From positions 682,001 to 746,000 of the forward strand of contig NZ_OMOJ01000002.1 in NCBI RefSeq assembly GCF_900302505.1: a DNA stretch of 64,000 bases. Direction: 5' to 3'. Below, piece after piece: positions 54,350 through 63,585 of this stretch (position 1 is its first letter; every line of letters begins with the position of its first letter). A program made the translations under genes and the position numbers. Origin of the DNA: Pseudoprimorskyibacter insulae. GTDB taxonomy: Bacteria > Pseudomonadota > Alphaproteobacteria > Rhodobacterales > Rhodobacteraceae. The notes below the pieces were generated by a model that saw only the letters and a program-made list of their open reading frames with translations, did not search any database and was not told the DNA's origin.

Positions 54350-55120
54350 TTAGAACAGCAGTTGCGCACCGCGTTGGATGCCGACGCCCAAGGCTAGGAA
54401 CCCGACTGCCAGAGTCAAAGGACGGCGCGGCACCATGCGGGCCAGTGGTCCGCCCAAAAACGCGGCCGGAAGCCCGCCGCAGACCAGCCCCAGAACGGGC
54501 CACAGCATCGTGCCAACCCCGCCGCCGTCGCCCCATAGTCCCAGATGCGCGGTTAGCATCAGGGCGCAGAACACCGCGACCGAGACGCAGAGTTCGGCCA
54601 AGGCAGACGATCCAACGGCGCGGCGCGGCTCCATCCCGGCGCCAAGCAGGCCGGTGGTCACCACCGGGCCCCAGCTGCCGCCTATGCCTTCGATCAGGCC
54701 GCCACATGCGCCGATCAGGCTGGCTTTGCGGCCCGGAACGGCCAGAACGGCCCGCCCGCGCAGGGCGCGGAGGATAATCAACGTGCTGATAACAATCAGA
54801 TAGAGGGCAACAAGCCCCATCAGCCACGGGCCCTTGAGCGAGGACAGCATCAGCGCCCCTGCCAGCCCGCCGATGATGCCAGCGATGGCGATGCGCTTGA
54901 ACACGCTGCGGTCGATATTGCCTGCCAATAGGTGTGACAGACCCGCCGCCGCGCCGGTCGGGATCTTGGCGGCGTTCACAGCCGAAGACACCAAGGGAGG
55001 CGGCGCGCCGCTTAGCAAAAGAACGGAAGACGAGATCAGGCCAAAGCCCATCCCAAGCGCACCATCGGCCAGTTGCGCAACAAAACCGACAGCCATGAAT
55101 TCGAAAAAGGCGGGATCCAC
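54350..55120 (-). CDS. TauE/SafE-family (sulfite exporter-like) membrane permease
   Basis: A protein of about 256 aa with about eight hydrophobic segments in two similar halves, typical of TauE/SafE (DUF81) carriers that move sulfite, sulfoacetate or other small organosulfur anions. Family sequence signs are FVAQLADGALGMGFGLISSSV and the second-half GGLIEGIGGSWGPVV. The start is uncertain: GTG at 55120 (chosen, after GAGTGG) or ATG at 55096; a TTG further up is unlikely. It is divergent from dnaE. The substrate is unknown. Confidence 0.83.
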   Translation of the reverse strand: MDPAFFEFMAVGFVAQLADGALGMGFGLISSSVLLLSGAPPPLVSSAVNAAKIPTGAAAGLSHLLAGNIDRSVFKRIAIAGIIGGLAGALMLSSLKGPWLMGLVALYLIVISTLIILRALRGRAVLAVPGRKASLIGACGGLIEGIGGSWGPVVTTGLLGAGMEPRRAVGSSALAELCVSVAVFCALMLTAHLGLWGDGGGVGTMLWPVLGLVCGGLPAAFLGGPLARMVPRRPLTLAVGFLALGVGIQRGAQLLF

Positions 55121-55246
55121 AATAGTCCACTCATGAAGCGTAATTGCTTCTGACCCTATTTTACGCCGCGCCGCGTAACGCCGCAATGGAGATTACGCGC
55201 ACGTCAAATATTCCCATCGCCGCGCGGCACGGCTAGAGTGCCGGGC

Positions 55247-58200
55247 ATGAGTACACAGCGCTTTGTCCACCTCCGAGTCCATACCGAATATTCCCTTCTG
55301 GAAGGGGCCGTTCGGCTGAAAAAACTTGCTGGCATGTGCGAGGCGGCCGAAATGCCTGCCGTGGCCGTGACGGATACCAATAACCTGTTCTCGGCGCTGG
55401 AATTTTCGGTGTCCGCCAGCGGGGCGGGCATTCAGCCGATCATCGGCTGTCAGGTGGATCTACGCTATGCCGACCCTGCGCCGGGCGAACGCCCGCGTGA
55501 TCCCGCGCCTGTGGTTCTATTGGCCCAGAGCGAAACCGGGTATGAGCATCTGATGAAGCTTAATTCGTGCCTGTATATGCGCACCGATGGCAGCGTGCCG
55601 CATGTGACATTGGCCGAGCTTGAGGCCCATAGCGAAGGGCTGATTTGTTTGACGGGCGGGCCGGATGGGCCGGTAGGGCAGTTGTTGCAACAGCACCAGC
55701 GCAGCCATGCCGAAACCTTGATGCGCGAATTGCACCGGGTCTTTGGCGACAGGCTCTATGTCGAGTTGCAGCGCCATCCCGGCGAGGATGGCCAGCCCGA
55801 GGCGGAACGCCTGACAGAACGCGGTTTCGTTGAGATGGCCTATGCGATGAACATCCCGCTGGTCGCGACCAATGACGTCTATTTCCCCAAGACAGACATG
55901 TATGAGGCGCATGACGCGCTGATCTGTATTGCCGAAGGGGCCTATGTCGATCAGCAGGAACCGCGCCGCCGCTTGACCGCGCAGCACTATTTCAAATCGC
56001 AGCAGGAAATGGTGACCCTGTTCGCCGACCTGCCCGAAGCCATCGACAACACGATCGAAATCGCCCAGCGGTGCGCCTTTATGGCCTATCGCCGCGATCC
56101 GATCCTGCCAAAGTTTGCCGACGATGAGGTCACGGAATTGCGGCGTCAGGCCAACGAAGGCTTGCAGGCGCGTTTGGCGGTGATCCCCCATGCGGTGACC
56201 CCCGAGGAATATCAGGAACGTCTGGATTTCGAACTGGGCATCATCGAAGGGATGGGGTTTCCGGGCTACTTCCTGATCGTTGCGGACTTTATTCAGTGGG
56301 CCAAGGACCACAATATCCCTGTTGGTCCGGGGCGGGGGTCGGGCGCGGGCAGCCTGGTGGCCTATGCGCTGACCATCACCGACCTTGATCCGCTGCGCTA
56401 TTCGCTGCTGTTCGAACGCTTCCTGAACCCCGAACGTGTGTCGATGCCCGACTTCGACATCGATTTCTGCATGGACCGCCGCGAAGAGGTGATCCGCTAT
56501 GTGCAGGAAAAATACGGCCATGACCGGGTGGGCCAGATCATCACCTTTGGTGCGCTTCTGTCCAAGGCTGCCGTGCGCGACATGGGGCGCGTGCTGCAAA
56601 TGCCCTACGGTCAGGTGGACCGTCTGTCCAAGATGATCCCGGTTGAGGGGGTCAAACCCGTCAGTATCGAACAGGCCTTGCGGGATGAGCCGCGCCTTGC
56701 CGAAGAGGCCCGCAACGAAGAGGTCGTGGACCGCCTGCTGAAATACGGGATGCAGGTCGAAGGCTTGTTGCGTAGTGCGGGCACGCACGCGGCGGGCGTG
56801 GTCATCGCCGACCGCCCCACCGATGAGCTGGTGCCTCTTTATCGTGATCCGCGATCCGAAATGCCCGCGACGCAGTTCAATATGAAATGGGTCGAACAGG
56901 CCGGACTGGTCAAGTTCGACTTTCTGGGACTGAAGACCCTGACCGTGGTGCAAAACGCCGTGGACCTGATCCACAAATCCGGGCGGGATCTGCACTTTGG
57001 GCCGGATGGTACGCAGCTGTATGAACCGGCGGAAGGCGCGGCAAACCAGATCAACGCGATCCCGCTGGATGACGAAAAATCCTACAAGCTTTACGCCGAG
57101 GCGAAGACGGTCGCAGTGTTCCAGGTGGAAAGCTCGGGGATGATGACGGCCCTGCGCCAGATGAAGCCCACCTGTATCGAAGACGTGGTCGCGCTTGTGG
57201 CGCTGTATCGCCCCGGCCCGATGGAGAACATCCCGACCTATTGCGACGTGAAACACGGGCGCAAACCGCTGGAATCGATCCACCCGACGATTGACCACAT
57301 CCTTGAGGAAACCCAAGGCATCATCGTTTATCAGGAACAGGTGATGCAGATCGCGCAGGTCATGGCGGGCTATACGCTTGGCGGCGCGGACCTGCTGCGC
57401 CGGGCCATGGGTAAAAAGATCAAAGAGGCGATGGATGCCGAACGGCCCAAGTTCGTCGAAGGGTCGAAAAAGAACGGCGTTGACCAGAAAAAGGCGATGG
57501 AGGTCTTCGACCTTCTGGAGAAATTCGCCAACTACGGCTTCAACAAATCCCACGCGGCGGCCTATGCGGTGGTCAGCTATTACACCGCCTGGCTAAAGGC
57601 CAATCACCCGGTTGAATTCATGGCCGGGGTGATGAACTGTGATATCCACCTGACCGACAAGCTGGCCATTTACGCCGAAGAAGTGCGGCGCGGCATGGAT
57701 ATTGAGATCGTGCCCCCTTGTGTGAACCGGTCGCTGGCGACGTTCGATGTGGTGGATCAGAAACTGGTCTATGCTTTGGGCGCGCTGAAGAATGTTGGCG
57801 GCGATGCGATGAACCTGATCGTGGAAGGCCGGGGGGACAAACCCTTTGCCACGCTGTTCGATCTGGCGCGTCGGGTTGATCTGAAGCGCGTCGGCAAGCG
57901 CCCGCTGGAAATGCTGGCGCGGGCCGGGGCTTTCGATCAGCTTGATTCCAACCGTCGCCGGGTGTTCGAGAGCCTTGATGCGCTGGTGAACTATTCCGCC
58001 GCGATCCATGAACAGAAAAACTCCAATCAGGTGTCCTTGTTCGGTGAAGCCGGGGATGACCTGCCCGAACCGCGCTTGTCGCCGATTGGTGATTGGATGG
58101 CGTCCGAACGCCTGATGGAGGAACAAAAGGCCATCGGGTTCTTCCTGTCTGGCCATCCGCTTGATGATTATGCCGCCGCGCTGAAACGTAAGAATATCGG

Positions 58201-58759
58201 CACCATCGAAGACGCCCGTCAAAAGGCCGAGCAAGAAGGCGCTGCCGTTGTGCGCGTCGGCGTCATGGTGTCTGGCCTGCGTGAGATGAAAAGCTCTAAG
58301 GGGACGCGGTATTTCCGCATGAACATCTCGGACAGCACGGGGCAGGTGGCGGGAATCGCCATGTTTGCGCGGGAAGAAAAAGATCTGAACGCGGCGCGGA
58401 TGGTGTTTGAAAACACCGATAAAGTCGTCGCCGTGCTTGAAGCGCGGTTCAACGACGGCCAGTTTGACCCGATGGTGCGGTCGGTGTCGCCAGTCGATGC
58501 GGTGGTCGCCGATGCGGCTGCGGCCGGGCTGCGCATTCATGTGGATCAACCCGACGCGATCCCGAACATCGCCTCAGTGCTGGAGCGGGCCGCCGAACAG
58601 ATGCCCAAATCGCGCAAAGGCCCGGTGCATTTGTGCCTCAATCACAGCAGCCTGCCGGGAGAGGTGGAGATGGACCTGCAAAAGGAATTCCCCATGACGC
58701 CCGAGATTCGCGGCGCGATCAAATCGCTGCCCGGTATCCTCGCGGTGGAAGAGCTCTAG
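55247..58759 (+). CDS. dnaE: DNA polymerase III alpha subunit
   Basis: Main replicative polymerase. An N-terminal PHP domain begins FVHLRVHTEYSLLEGA. The catalytic motif PDFDIDFC has D402 and D404. Then come the palm/finger region, the helix-hairpin-helix and the C-terminal OB-fold (about 985-1060). It is 1170 aa from ATG 55247; a GTG three codons upstream is possible. It stands alone between the TauE gene and a lipoprotein gene, with no clear terminator seen. Confidence 0.97.
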   Translation: MSTQRFVHLRVHTEYSLLEGAVRLKKLAGMCEAAEMPAVAVTDTNNLFSALEFSVSASGAGIQPIIGCQVDLRYADPAPGERPRDPAPVVLLAQSETGYEHLMKLNSCLYMRTDGSVPHVTLAELEAHSEGLICLTGGPDGPVGQLLQQHQRSHAETLMRELHRVFGDRLYVELQRHPGEDGQPEAERLTERGFVEMAYAMNIPLVATNDVYFPKTDMYEAHDALICIAEGAYVDQQEPRRRLTAQHYFKSQQEMVTLFADLPEAIDNTIEIAQRCAFMAYRRDPILPKFADDEVTELRRQANEGLQARLAVIPHAVTPEEYQERLDFELGIIEGMGFPGYFLIVADFIQWAKDHNIPVGPGRGSGAGSLVAYALTITDLDPLRYSLLFERFLNPERVSMPDFDIDFCMDRREEVIRYVQEKYGHDRVGQIITFGALLSKAAVRDMGRVLQMPYGQVDRLSKMIPVEGVKPVSIEQALRDEPRLAEEARNEEVVDRLLKYGMQVEGLLRSAGTHAAGVVIADRPTDELVPLYRDPRSEMPATQFNMKWVEQAGLVKFDFLGLKTLTVVQNAVDLIHKSGRDLHFGPDGTQLYEPAEGAANQINAIPLDDEKSYKLYAEAKTVAVFQVESSGMMTALRQMKPTCIEDVVALVALYRPGPMENIPTYCDVKHGRKPLESIHPTIDHILEETQGIIVYQEQVMQIAQVMAGYTLGGADLLRRAMGKKIKEAMDAERPKFVEGSKKNGVDQKKAMEVFDLLEKFANYGFNKSHAAAYAVVSYYTAWLKANHPVEFMAGVMNCDIHLTDKLAIYAEEVRRGMDIEIVPPCVNRSLATFDVVDQKLVYALGALKNVGGDAMNLIVEGRGDKPFATLFDLARRVDLKRVGKRPLEMLARAGAFDQLDSNRRRVFESLDALVNYSAAIHEQKNSNQVSLFGEAGDDLPEPRLSPIGDWMASERLMEEQKAIGFFLSGHPLDDYAAALKRKNIGTIEDARQKAEQEGAAVVRVGVMVSGLREMKSSKGTRYFRMNISDSTGQVAGIAMFAREEKDLNAARMVFENTDKVVAVLEARFNDGQFDPMVRSVSPVDAVVADAAAAGLRIHVDQPDAIPNIASVLERAAEQMPKSRKGPVHLCLNHSSLPGEVEMDLQKEFPMTPEIRGAIKSLPGILAVEEL

Positions 58760-58847
58760 CAAGCCTTTGCCGACGCCATTGAGGCCCCATAGACCGAACC
58801 GCTGAGTCTGCGCTACTTAGGGCAAAGACGATCTGGGGGAATCGAAA

Positions 58848-59852
58848 TTGAAACATGTCGCGCTTGGCCTTGCTTTGGCGGGCTTGGTATCCGCCTGCGC
58901 TGCGCCCGAGGATACGTCCCCGGTGCTGTTGTCCGAAGTGACAACCGCCGTGACGGCCGAGGCGGATCTGGTGGCAACGCCCGATGCCGCGCCCTTGGTG
59001 GCAGCAGAAGATCCCGCGCCAAAGCGTGGCTTTCTGGGCTTTCTGAAGCGGCAGGCCGATGATGCCAAGGGCGAGCAGGTCGTTGAAGCGGCTCCTGTGG
59101 CTGTGCCCGCTGAGGCTGATACCACGGCGGAAAAGACCGTTCTCGCCAGCGCCGCAGTTGCCGAGGCCGCGCCCAAACCGCGTTTTTCCCTGTTCAAACG
59201 TCGCGCCGCGGTGGCAGAGGCCCCCGTTGCAGATGCCCCGAAGGTCGAAGCCGACCCCAAGGCGGAACCCGTTCAGGTGGCGGCTGCGGCCGCGCCGAAG
59301 AAAGGTTGGGGGCTGTTTGGCAAATCGTCTGAGGCCAAAACGCCCAAGGCCGGTGCCCCCGATTACCGAGAGGTCGGGCCGGGCGTTGTGCTGCCCTACG
59401 GCGAAATGGCGCGACTATGCGGGGTTCCGGCCAATAAGCTGGGCGCGAAGGTCGCCAAATACCCCGAACGCGGCAGCGGCTATACGCTCTATGACAGCGC
59501 TCCTAATGGCACCAGTCTGCGCAATTACTACGTGACGGGCTTTGACGATGGTTGCGCCCGCCAGTTCACGGCGGCGCTGGCCCTGTTTGGCCCGCCGCAA
59601 ATGCATGAACTGCTGCGCTATGGCCTGCCTGCCAAGGTGCAACCCTATTCGGCCACCGATGCGGCCTATGAAACGCTGAAGCGGCAGATCTGCAAAGTGG
59701 CCAAGGGCAAACCCTGCGGCGAAAAGCTGGATCAGGTCGGGCGTAACACCGTGTTCGTATCGGCCTATGACAAGTTTGAGGGCAGCCAGCGTTGGCACAA
59801 CATCCTTCTTCATGACGGAGAGGTCGTGGCGATCGACGTAAAGTCGAAGTAA
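58848..59852 (+). CDS. Lipoprotein with three basic-aromatic motifs in an Ala-rich linker (TTG start)
   Basis: A 334-aa predicted lipoprotein: MKHVALGLALAGLVSAC puts the lipid cysteine at 17. Residues about 20-165 are a low-complexity Ala/Glu/Pro/Val linker interrupted by three similar motifs, PKRGFLGFLKR (58-68), PKPRFSLFKRR (109-119) and PKKGWGLFGK (150-159), spaced by about 41-51 residues. A globular C-terminal domain (about 170-334) has four cysteines (RLCGVP, DGCARQ, QICKV, KPCGEK). I do not recognise it. The start is TTG, preceded by GGGGGAA. Confidence 0.8.
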   Translation: MKHVALGLALAGLVSACAAPEDTSPVLLSEVTTAVTAEADLVATPDAAPLVAAEDPAPKRGFLGFLKRQADDAKGEQVVEAAPVAVPAEADTTAEKTVLASAAVAEAAPKPRFSLFKRRAAVAEAPVADAPKVEADPKAEPVQVAAAAAPKKGWGLFGKSSEAKTPKAGAPDYREVGPGVVLPYGEMARLCGVPANKLGAKVAKYPERGSGYTLYDSAPNGTSLRNYYVTGFDDGCARQFTAALALFGPPQMHELLRYGLPAKVQPYSATDAAYETLKRQICKVAKGKPCGEKLDQVGRNTVFVSAYDKFEGSQRWHNILLHDGEVVAIDVKSK

Positions 59853-59877
59853 CGCTCAGGTAATGGGCGGGCTACGC

Positions 59878-60081
59878 TTAGTAATGTGGCGGGCGTTCGT
59901 TGGCGAAGAACGCGCCGCCACCGGTATCGGCTTCACGCTCGGCCTCGCGGCGCATCAGCATTTCAACCCGCCGGGTCAGCGTGGCGATTTCCTTGTCTTG
60001 CCGGGCAACCGTGTCCGACAGCTCGTCCACTGTGCGGATCAGATGGGCCAGCCGTTCCTGCATTGGGTCGATGTTGGTCAT
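59878..60081 (-). CDS. slyX: SlyX-family coiled-coil protein
   Basis: A 67-aa protein with a heptad-like helix (RLAHLIRTVDELSDTVARQDKEIATL) and the PPHY C-terminus typical of SlyX. The function is unknown. It is convergent with the lipoprotein gene, 25 nt away, and divergent from hisS. Confidence 0.87.
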   Translation of the reverse strand: MTNIDPMQERLAHLIRTVDELSDTVARQDKEIATLTRRVEMLMRREAEREADTGGGAFFANERPPHY

Positions 60082-60265
60082 CGTCGTCTCCGTTCTTGGT
60101 TGGGTTTAGATAGGGCAGGCGGTGCGGGCTGTCCATCTGTCCCGGTACAGGATGGCTGTGATTGACGCACCTGCGCAGATTTCCTTGGCCAATGGGCGCG
60201 ATTGCTTGTTTCGGCAGGTCGGAGGCGCTAAACGGGCGGCGCATTGACAAGGATGGACCTACTCC

Positions 60266-61738
60266 ATGGCAAAAGTGAAGAAAGCCCCCCGCCCCAAGGC
60301 GCAAACGCCCAAGGGGTTCCGCGACTATTTCGGCACCGAAGTGACCGAGCGCGCGCATATGCTTTCGCAGATTGCCGGGGTCTATCATCGATACGGCTTT
60401 GACGCGCTGGAAAGCTCGGCGGTGGAAACGGTTGAGGCTTTGGGCAAGTTCCTGCCAGACGTGGACCGCCCGAACGAAGGCGTGTTTGCATGGCAGGACG
60501 AGGACGAAGATTGGGTCGCCCTGCGCTATGACCTGACCGCGCCATTGGCCCGCGTTTACGCCCAGCACCGCAACGATCTGCCGACGCCCTATCGCCGCTA
60601 TGCAATGGGGCCAGTTTGGCGGAACGAAAAGCCCGGTCCGGGCCGCTATCGTCAGTTCTACCAGTGTGACGCCGATACCGTTGGCGCGCCGTCTGTAGCT
60701 GCCGACGCCGAGATTTGCGCGATGCTGTCTGACACGCTTGAGGTCGTGGGCATTCCGCGCGGCGATTACCTTGTGCGGGTGAACAACCGCAAAGTTCTGA
60801 ACGGCGTGTTGGAAACCATGGGCCTGTCCGACGACGCGCAGCGCGACGCGGTTCTGCGCACCATCGACAAGTTCGACAAGGTGGGCGAAGCGGGCGTGCG
60901 CGAATTGCTGGGCAAGGGCCGCTTGGACGCCTCGGGCGCGTTCATCGACGGGGTTGGCCTGTCGGACGATCAAGCCGCACCGGTTGTGGCCTTCCTGACC
61001 TCGAAAGGGTCGGATGCGGCCAAGACGCTGGCCAATTTGCGTGATGCGATTGGCGCATCGGCCGTGGGCGCAGAGGGCGTGGGCGAGCTTGAGACCATCG
61101 CCGAGCTGCTGGACGCGCAAGGCTACGGCACAGACCGGATTGAGATTGATCCCAGCGTTGTGCGGGGCCTTGGCTATTACACCGGTCCGGTGTTTGAGGC
61201 CGAGTTGACCTTTGAGATCCTCGACGAAAAGGGGCGGAAACGTCAATTCGGAAGCGTCGCGGGCGGCGGGCGCTATGACGATTTGGTCAAGCGCTTTACC
61301 GGTCAGGCCGTGCCGGCCACGGGCGTTTCCATCGGTGTTGACCGCCTGCTGGCCGCGCTGCGCGAAAAGGGGCGCATCGGATCGACCGCGCAGGGGCCTG
61401 TTGTGGTGACGGTGATGGATCGCGACCGCATGGCCGACTATCAGGCCATCGTGGCCGAGCTGCGCAACGGAGGCATTCGGGCTGAGGTGTACTTGGGCAA
61501 CCCCAAGAACTTCGGCAACCAGCTGAAATATGCGGACAAGCGTCAATCGCCCATCGCGATCATCGAAGGCGGCGAAGAAAAGGCCAATGGCATCGTGCAG
61601 ATCAAGGATCTGATCCTTGGCGCGAAGCTGGCACAAGAGGCCACCTTGGAAGAATGGAAAGAGCGCCCGTCGCAATATGAAGTGCCGCGCGGCGAACTGG
61701 TGGCCAAGGTGCGCGAAATTCTGGGGCTATACGAATGA
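60266..61738 (+). CDS. hisS: Histidyl-tRNA synthetase
   Basis: Charges tRNA(His). A class II synthetase of 490 aa: PKGFRDYF near the N-terminus, [11 protein letters not shown] and [25 protein letters not shown] (motif 2 region), and [11 protein letters not shown] are diagnostic. The C-terminal anticodon-binding domain follows. It is the first gene of an operon with hisZ and hisG, with an ATGA overlap to hisZ. Confidence 0.97.
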   Translation: MAKVKKAPRPKAQTPKGFRDYFGTEVTERAHMLSQIAGVYHRYGFDALESSAVETVEALGKFLPDVDRPNEGVFAWQDEDEDWVALRYDLTAPLARVYAQHRNDLPTPYRRYAMGPVWRNEKPGPGRYRQFYQCDADTVGAPSVAADAEICAMLSDTLEVVGIPRGDYLVRVNNRKVLNGVLETMGLSDDAQRDAVLRTIDKFDKVGEAGVRELLGKGRLDASGAFIDGVGLSDDQAAPVVAFLTSKGSDAAKTLANLRDAIGASAVGAEGVGELETIAELLDAQGYGTDRIEIDPSVVRGLGYYTGPVFEAELTFEILDEKGRKRQFGSVAGGGRYDDLVKRFTGQAVPATGVSIGVDRLLAALREKGRIGSTAQGPVVVTVMDRDRMADYQAIVAELRNGGIRAEVYLGNPKNFGNQLKYADKRQSPIAIIEGGEEKANGIVQIKDLILGAKLAQEATLEEWKERPSQYEVPRGELVAKVREILGLYE

Positions 61739-62820
61739 CGCTGGCAAAAACAAAAGCCGAGGCCGAACGCCTAAGACAGGTGTTTGAGGCCGCTGGCGCC
61801 CAGACCGTGGATTGCGCGATCTTGCAGCCTGCGGAAACGCTGCTGGATCTTTACGGCGAAGACATTCGCACCCGTGCCTATGTGACCCATGATCCGGCGC
61901 AGGGCGAGGTGATGCTGCGCCCGGATTTTACCGTGCCGGTCGTGCAGATGCACATGTCCGGCGGGGCTGAACCTGCCCGATATACCTATTCGGGCGAGGT
62001 GTTTCGCCGTCAGGAACAGCACCCCGATCGCAGCTCGGAATATTTTCAGGTCGGCTATGAGGTGTTTGACGGCACCAACCCCGAAGCCGCCGACGCCGAG
62101 GTGTTTGCCCGTATCGCTGCGCAATTGGCCGGTGTTGACCTGCGCCCGGTGACTGGTGATCTAGGCATTCTGATTGCTGCCGTTCAGGGGCTGAAGGCGT
62201 CTGATCGTCGCCGCGCCGCCTTGATGCGCCACATCTGGCGTCCGCGGCGGTTCCGCGCCTTGATGGAGCGGTTTTCCGGCAAGGCAGCCATTCCGCCCAG
62301 CCGGGCCGCACTGCTGAACGCGGCTGATCCCTTTGCCAAGGCTGGCCCGCAGATCGGGATGCGCAGCTGGGGCGAGATCGCCGAGCGGGTCGAGAACCTC
62401 AAGGCCGATAGCGCCGAGGGCAATCTGAGCCAGACCGAGTGCGAGATGATCGAAGCCATCGTCAACGTGCGGGAAACCTGCTCATTCGCGCTGGAACAGC
62501 TGCGCGATATCGCAGTGGACATGCCGGTGATTCACGATGCCGTCGAACGCTTCGCCCGCCGCTGCGCCGCGCTTGATGCGGAAGGCCAGTCGCCAGATGC
62601 CATCGACTTCGAAGGCAGCTATGGCCGCACGTCGATGGAATATTACGGCGGTTTTGTCTTTGGCTTCTATGCCGCGGGCCGCCCTGATCTGCCCCCTGTG
62701 GCCACCGGCGGGCGCTATGATGCGCTGACGGCGGTTTTGGGGCAGGGCACCAGCATCCCGGCCGTTGGCGGCGTGATCCGCCCCGGCATCCTGCTGACCG
62801 TGAAAGGAGCAGGCGCATGA
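61735..62820 (+). CDS. hisZ: HisZ, ATP phosphoribosyltransferase regulatory subunit
   Basis: A 361-aa HisS-like protein that lost tRNA-charging function and regulates the short His[15 protein letters not shown] and [24 protein letters not shown] correspond to HisS motif 2. It overlaps hisS and hisG by 4 nt each, so the complex partners are translated together. Confidence 0.95.
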   Translation: MTLAKTKAEAERLRQVFEAAGAQTVDCAILQPAETLLDLYGEDIRTRAYVTHDPAQGEVMLRPDFTVPVVQMHMSGGAEPARYTYSGEVFRRQEQHPDRSSEYFQVGYEVFDGTNPEAADAEVFARIAAQLAGVDLRPVTGDLGILIAAVQGLKASDRRRAALMRHIWRPRRFRALMERFSGKAAIPPSRAALLNAADPFAKAGPQIGMRSWGEIAERVENLKADSAEGNLSQTECEMIEAIVNVRETCSFALEQLRDIAVDMPVIHDAVERFARRCAALDAEGQSPDAIDFEGSYGRTSMEYYGGFVFGFYAAGRPDLPPVATGGRYDALTAVLGQGTSIPAVGGVIRPGILLTVKGAGA

Positions 62821-63509
62821 CCGTCAAACTGGGTGTGCCGTCCAAAGGGCGGCTGATGGAAAAGACCTTCGACTGGTTTGGCGAACGCGGCGTGACATTG
62901 TCGCGTACCGGGTCTGACCGCGAATATTCCGGCGCGATTGACGGCGTTGACGGCATGGCCTTGGTGCTGCTGTCGGCGGGTGAAATCCCGCGCGAACTGG
63001 CCGCCGGGCGCATTCATCTGGGCGTGACCGGCACGGACCTGATTCAGGAAAAGCTGGTGCAGTGGGATCAAAAGGTCGAACCGCTGGCAGAACTGGGCTT
63101 TGGCCACGCCGATCTGATTATCGCGGTTCCGTCTTGCTGGGTCGATGTCGATACGCTCGATGATCTGGACGCGGCGGCGGCGGCCTTCCGGGCCAAGCAC
63201 GGGTTCCGTATGCGGATCGCGACCAAGTACCACCGTTTGGTGCGCGACTACCTGCATCACGGCGGTGTTGCCGATTACCAACTCGTCGACAGTCAGGGGG
63301 CCACCGAAGGCACGGTCAAGAACCTGACCGCCGAGGCGATTGCCGACATCACCTCGACCGGGGAAACCTTGCGCGCCAACCACCTGAAGATCCTCAGCGA
63401 TGAACCGGTTCTGCGGTCTCAGGCGACGCTGCTACGCAGCCGTGTGGCGGAGAAATCCACCGAAGATCGCGAAACCCTGCGCGTTTTGATGCAAAAACTG
63501 AAGCTGTAG
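62817..63509 (+). CDS. hisG: ATP phosphoribosyltransferase, short form
   Basis: First step of histidine synthesis (ATP plus PRPP). It is 230 aa, the short form that lacks the C-terminal regulatory domain and needs HisZ. LGVPSKGRLME and GVTGTDLIQE are the signatures. It ends the hisSZG operon at a strong terminator. Confidence 0.96.
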   Translation: MTVKLGVPSKGRLMEKTFDWFGERGVTLSRTGSDREYSGAIDGVDGMALVLLSAGEIPRELAAGRIHLGVTGTDLIQEKLVQWDQKVEPLAELGFGHADLIIAVPSCWVDVDTLDDLDAAAAAFRAKHGFRMRIATKYHRLVRDYLHHGGVADYQLVDSQGATEGTVKNLTAEAIADITSTGETLRANHLKILSDEPVLRSQATLLRSRVAEKSTEDRETLRVLMQKLKL

Positions 63510-63550
63510 GTCAGGATTTCGGACTTGCCCTCAGGGGCGAAATTGGCAAA

Positions 63551-63585
63551 ATCTCCGCAGATTTGAGACTCTGCGGAGATTTTTT
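63551..63585 (+). terminator. hisG terminator that also contains the next gene's ribosome-binding site
   Basis: A perfect 10-bp stem ATCTCCGCAG / CTGCGGAGAT with a 10-nt loop is followed by TTTTT. The 3' arm contains GGAG (63575-63578), exactly 7 nt before the ATG of the following gene, so termination signal and Shine-Dalgarno overlap. Confidence 0.85.

Noticed and set aside
55517-57553. Long minus-strand reading frame (678 codons) antisense to dnaE
   Set aside because: Codon-phase shadow of a high-G+C gene; no domains, and dnaE is certain on the other strand.
59963-61675. Minus-strand frame (570 codons) antisense to hisS
   Set aside because: Shadow of hisS; it would also overlap the slyX start region.
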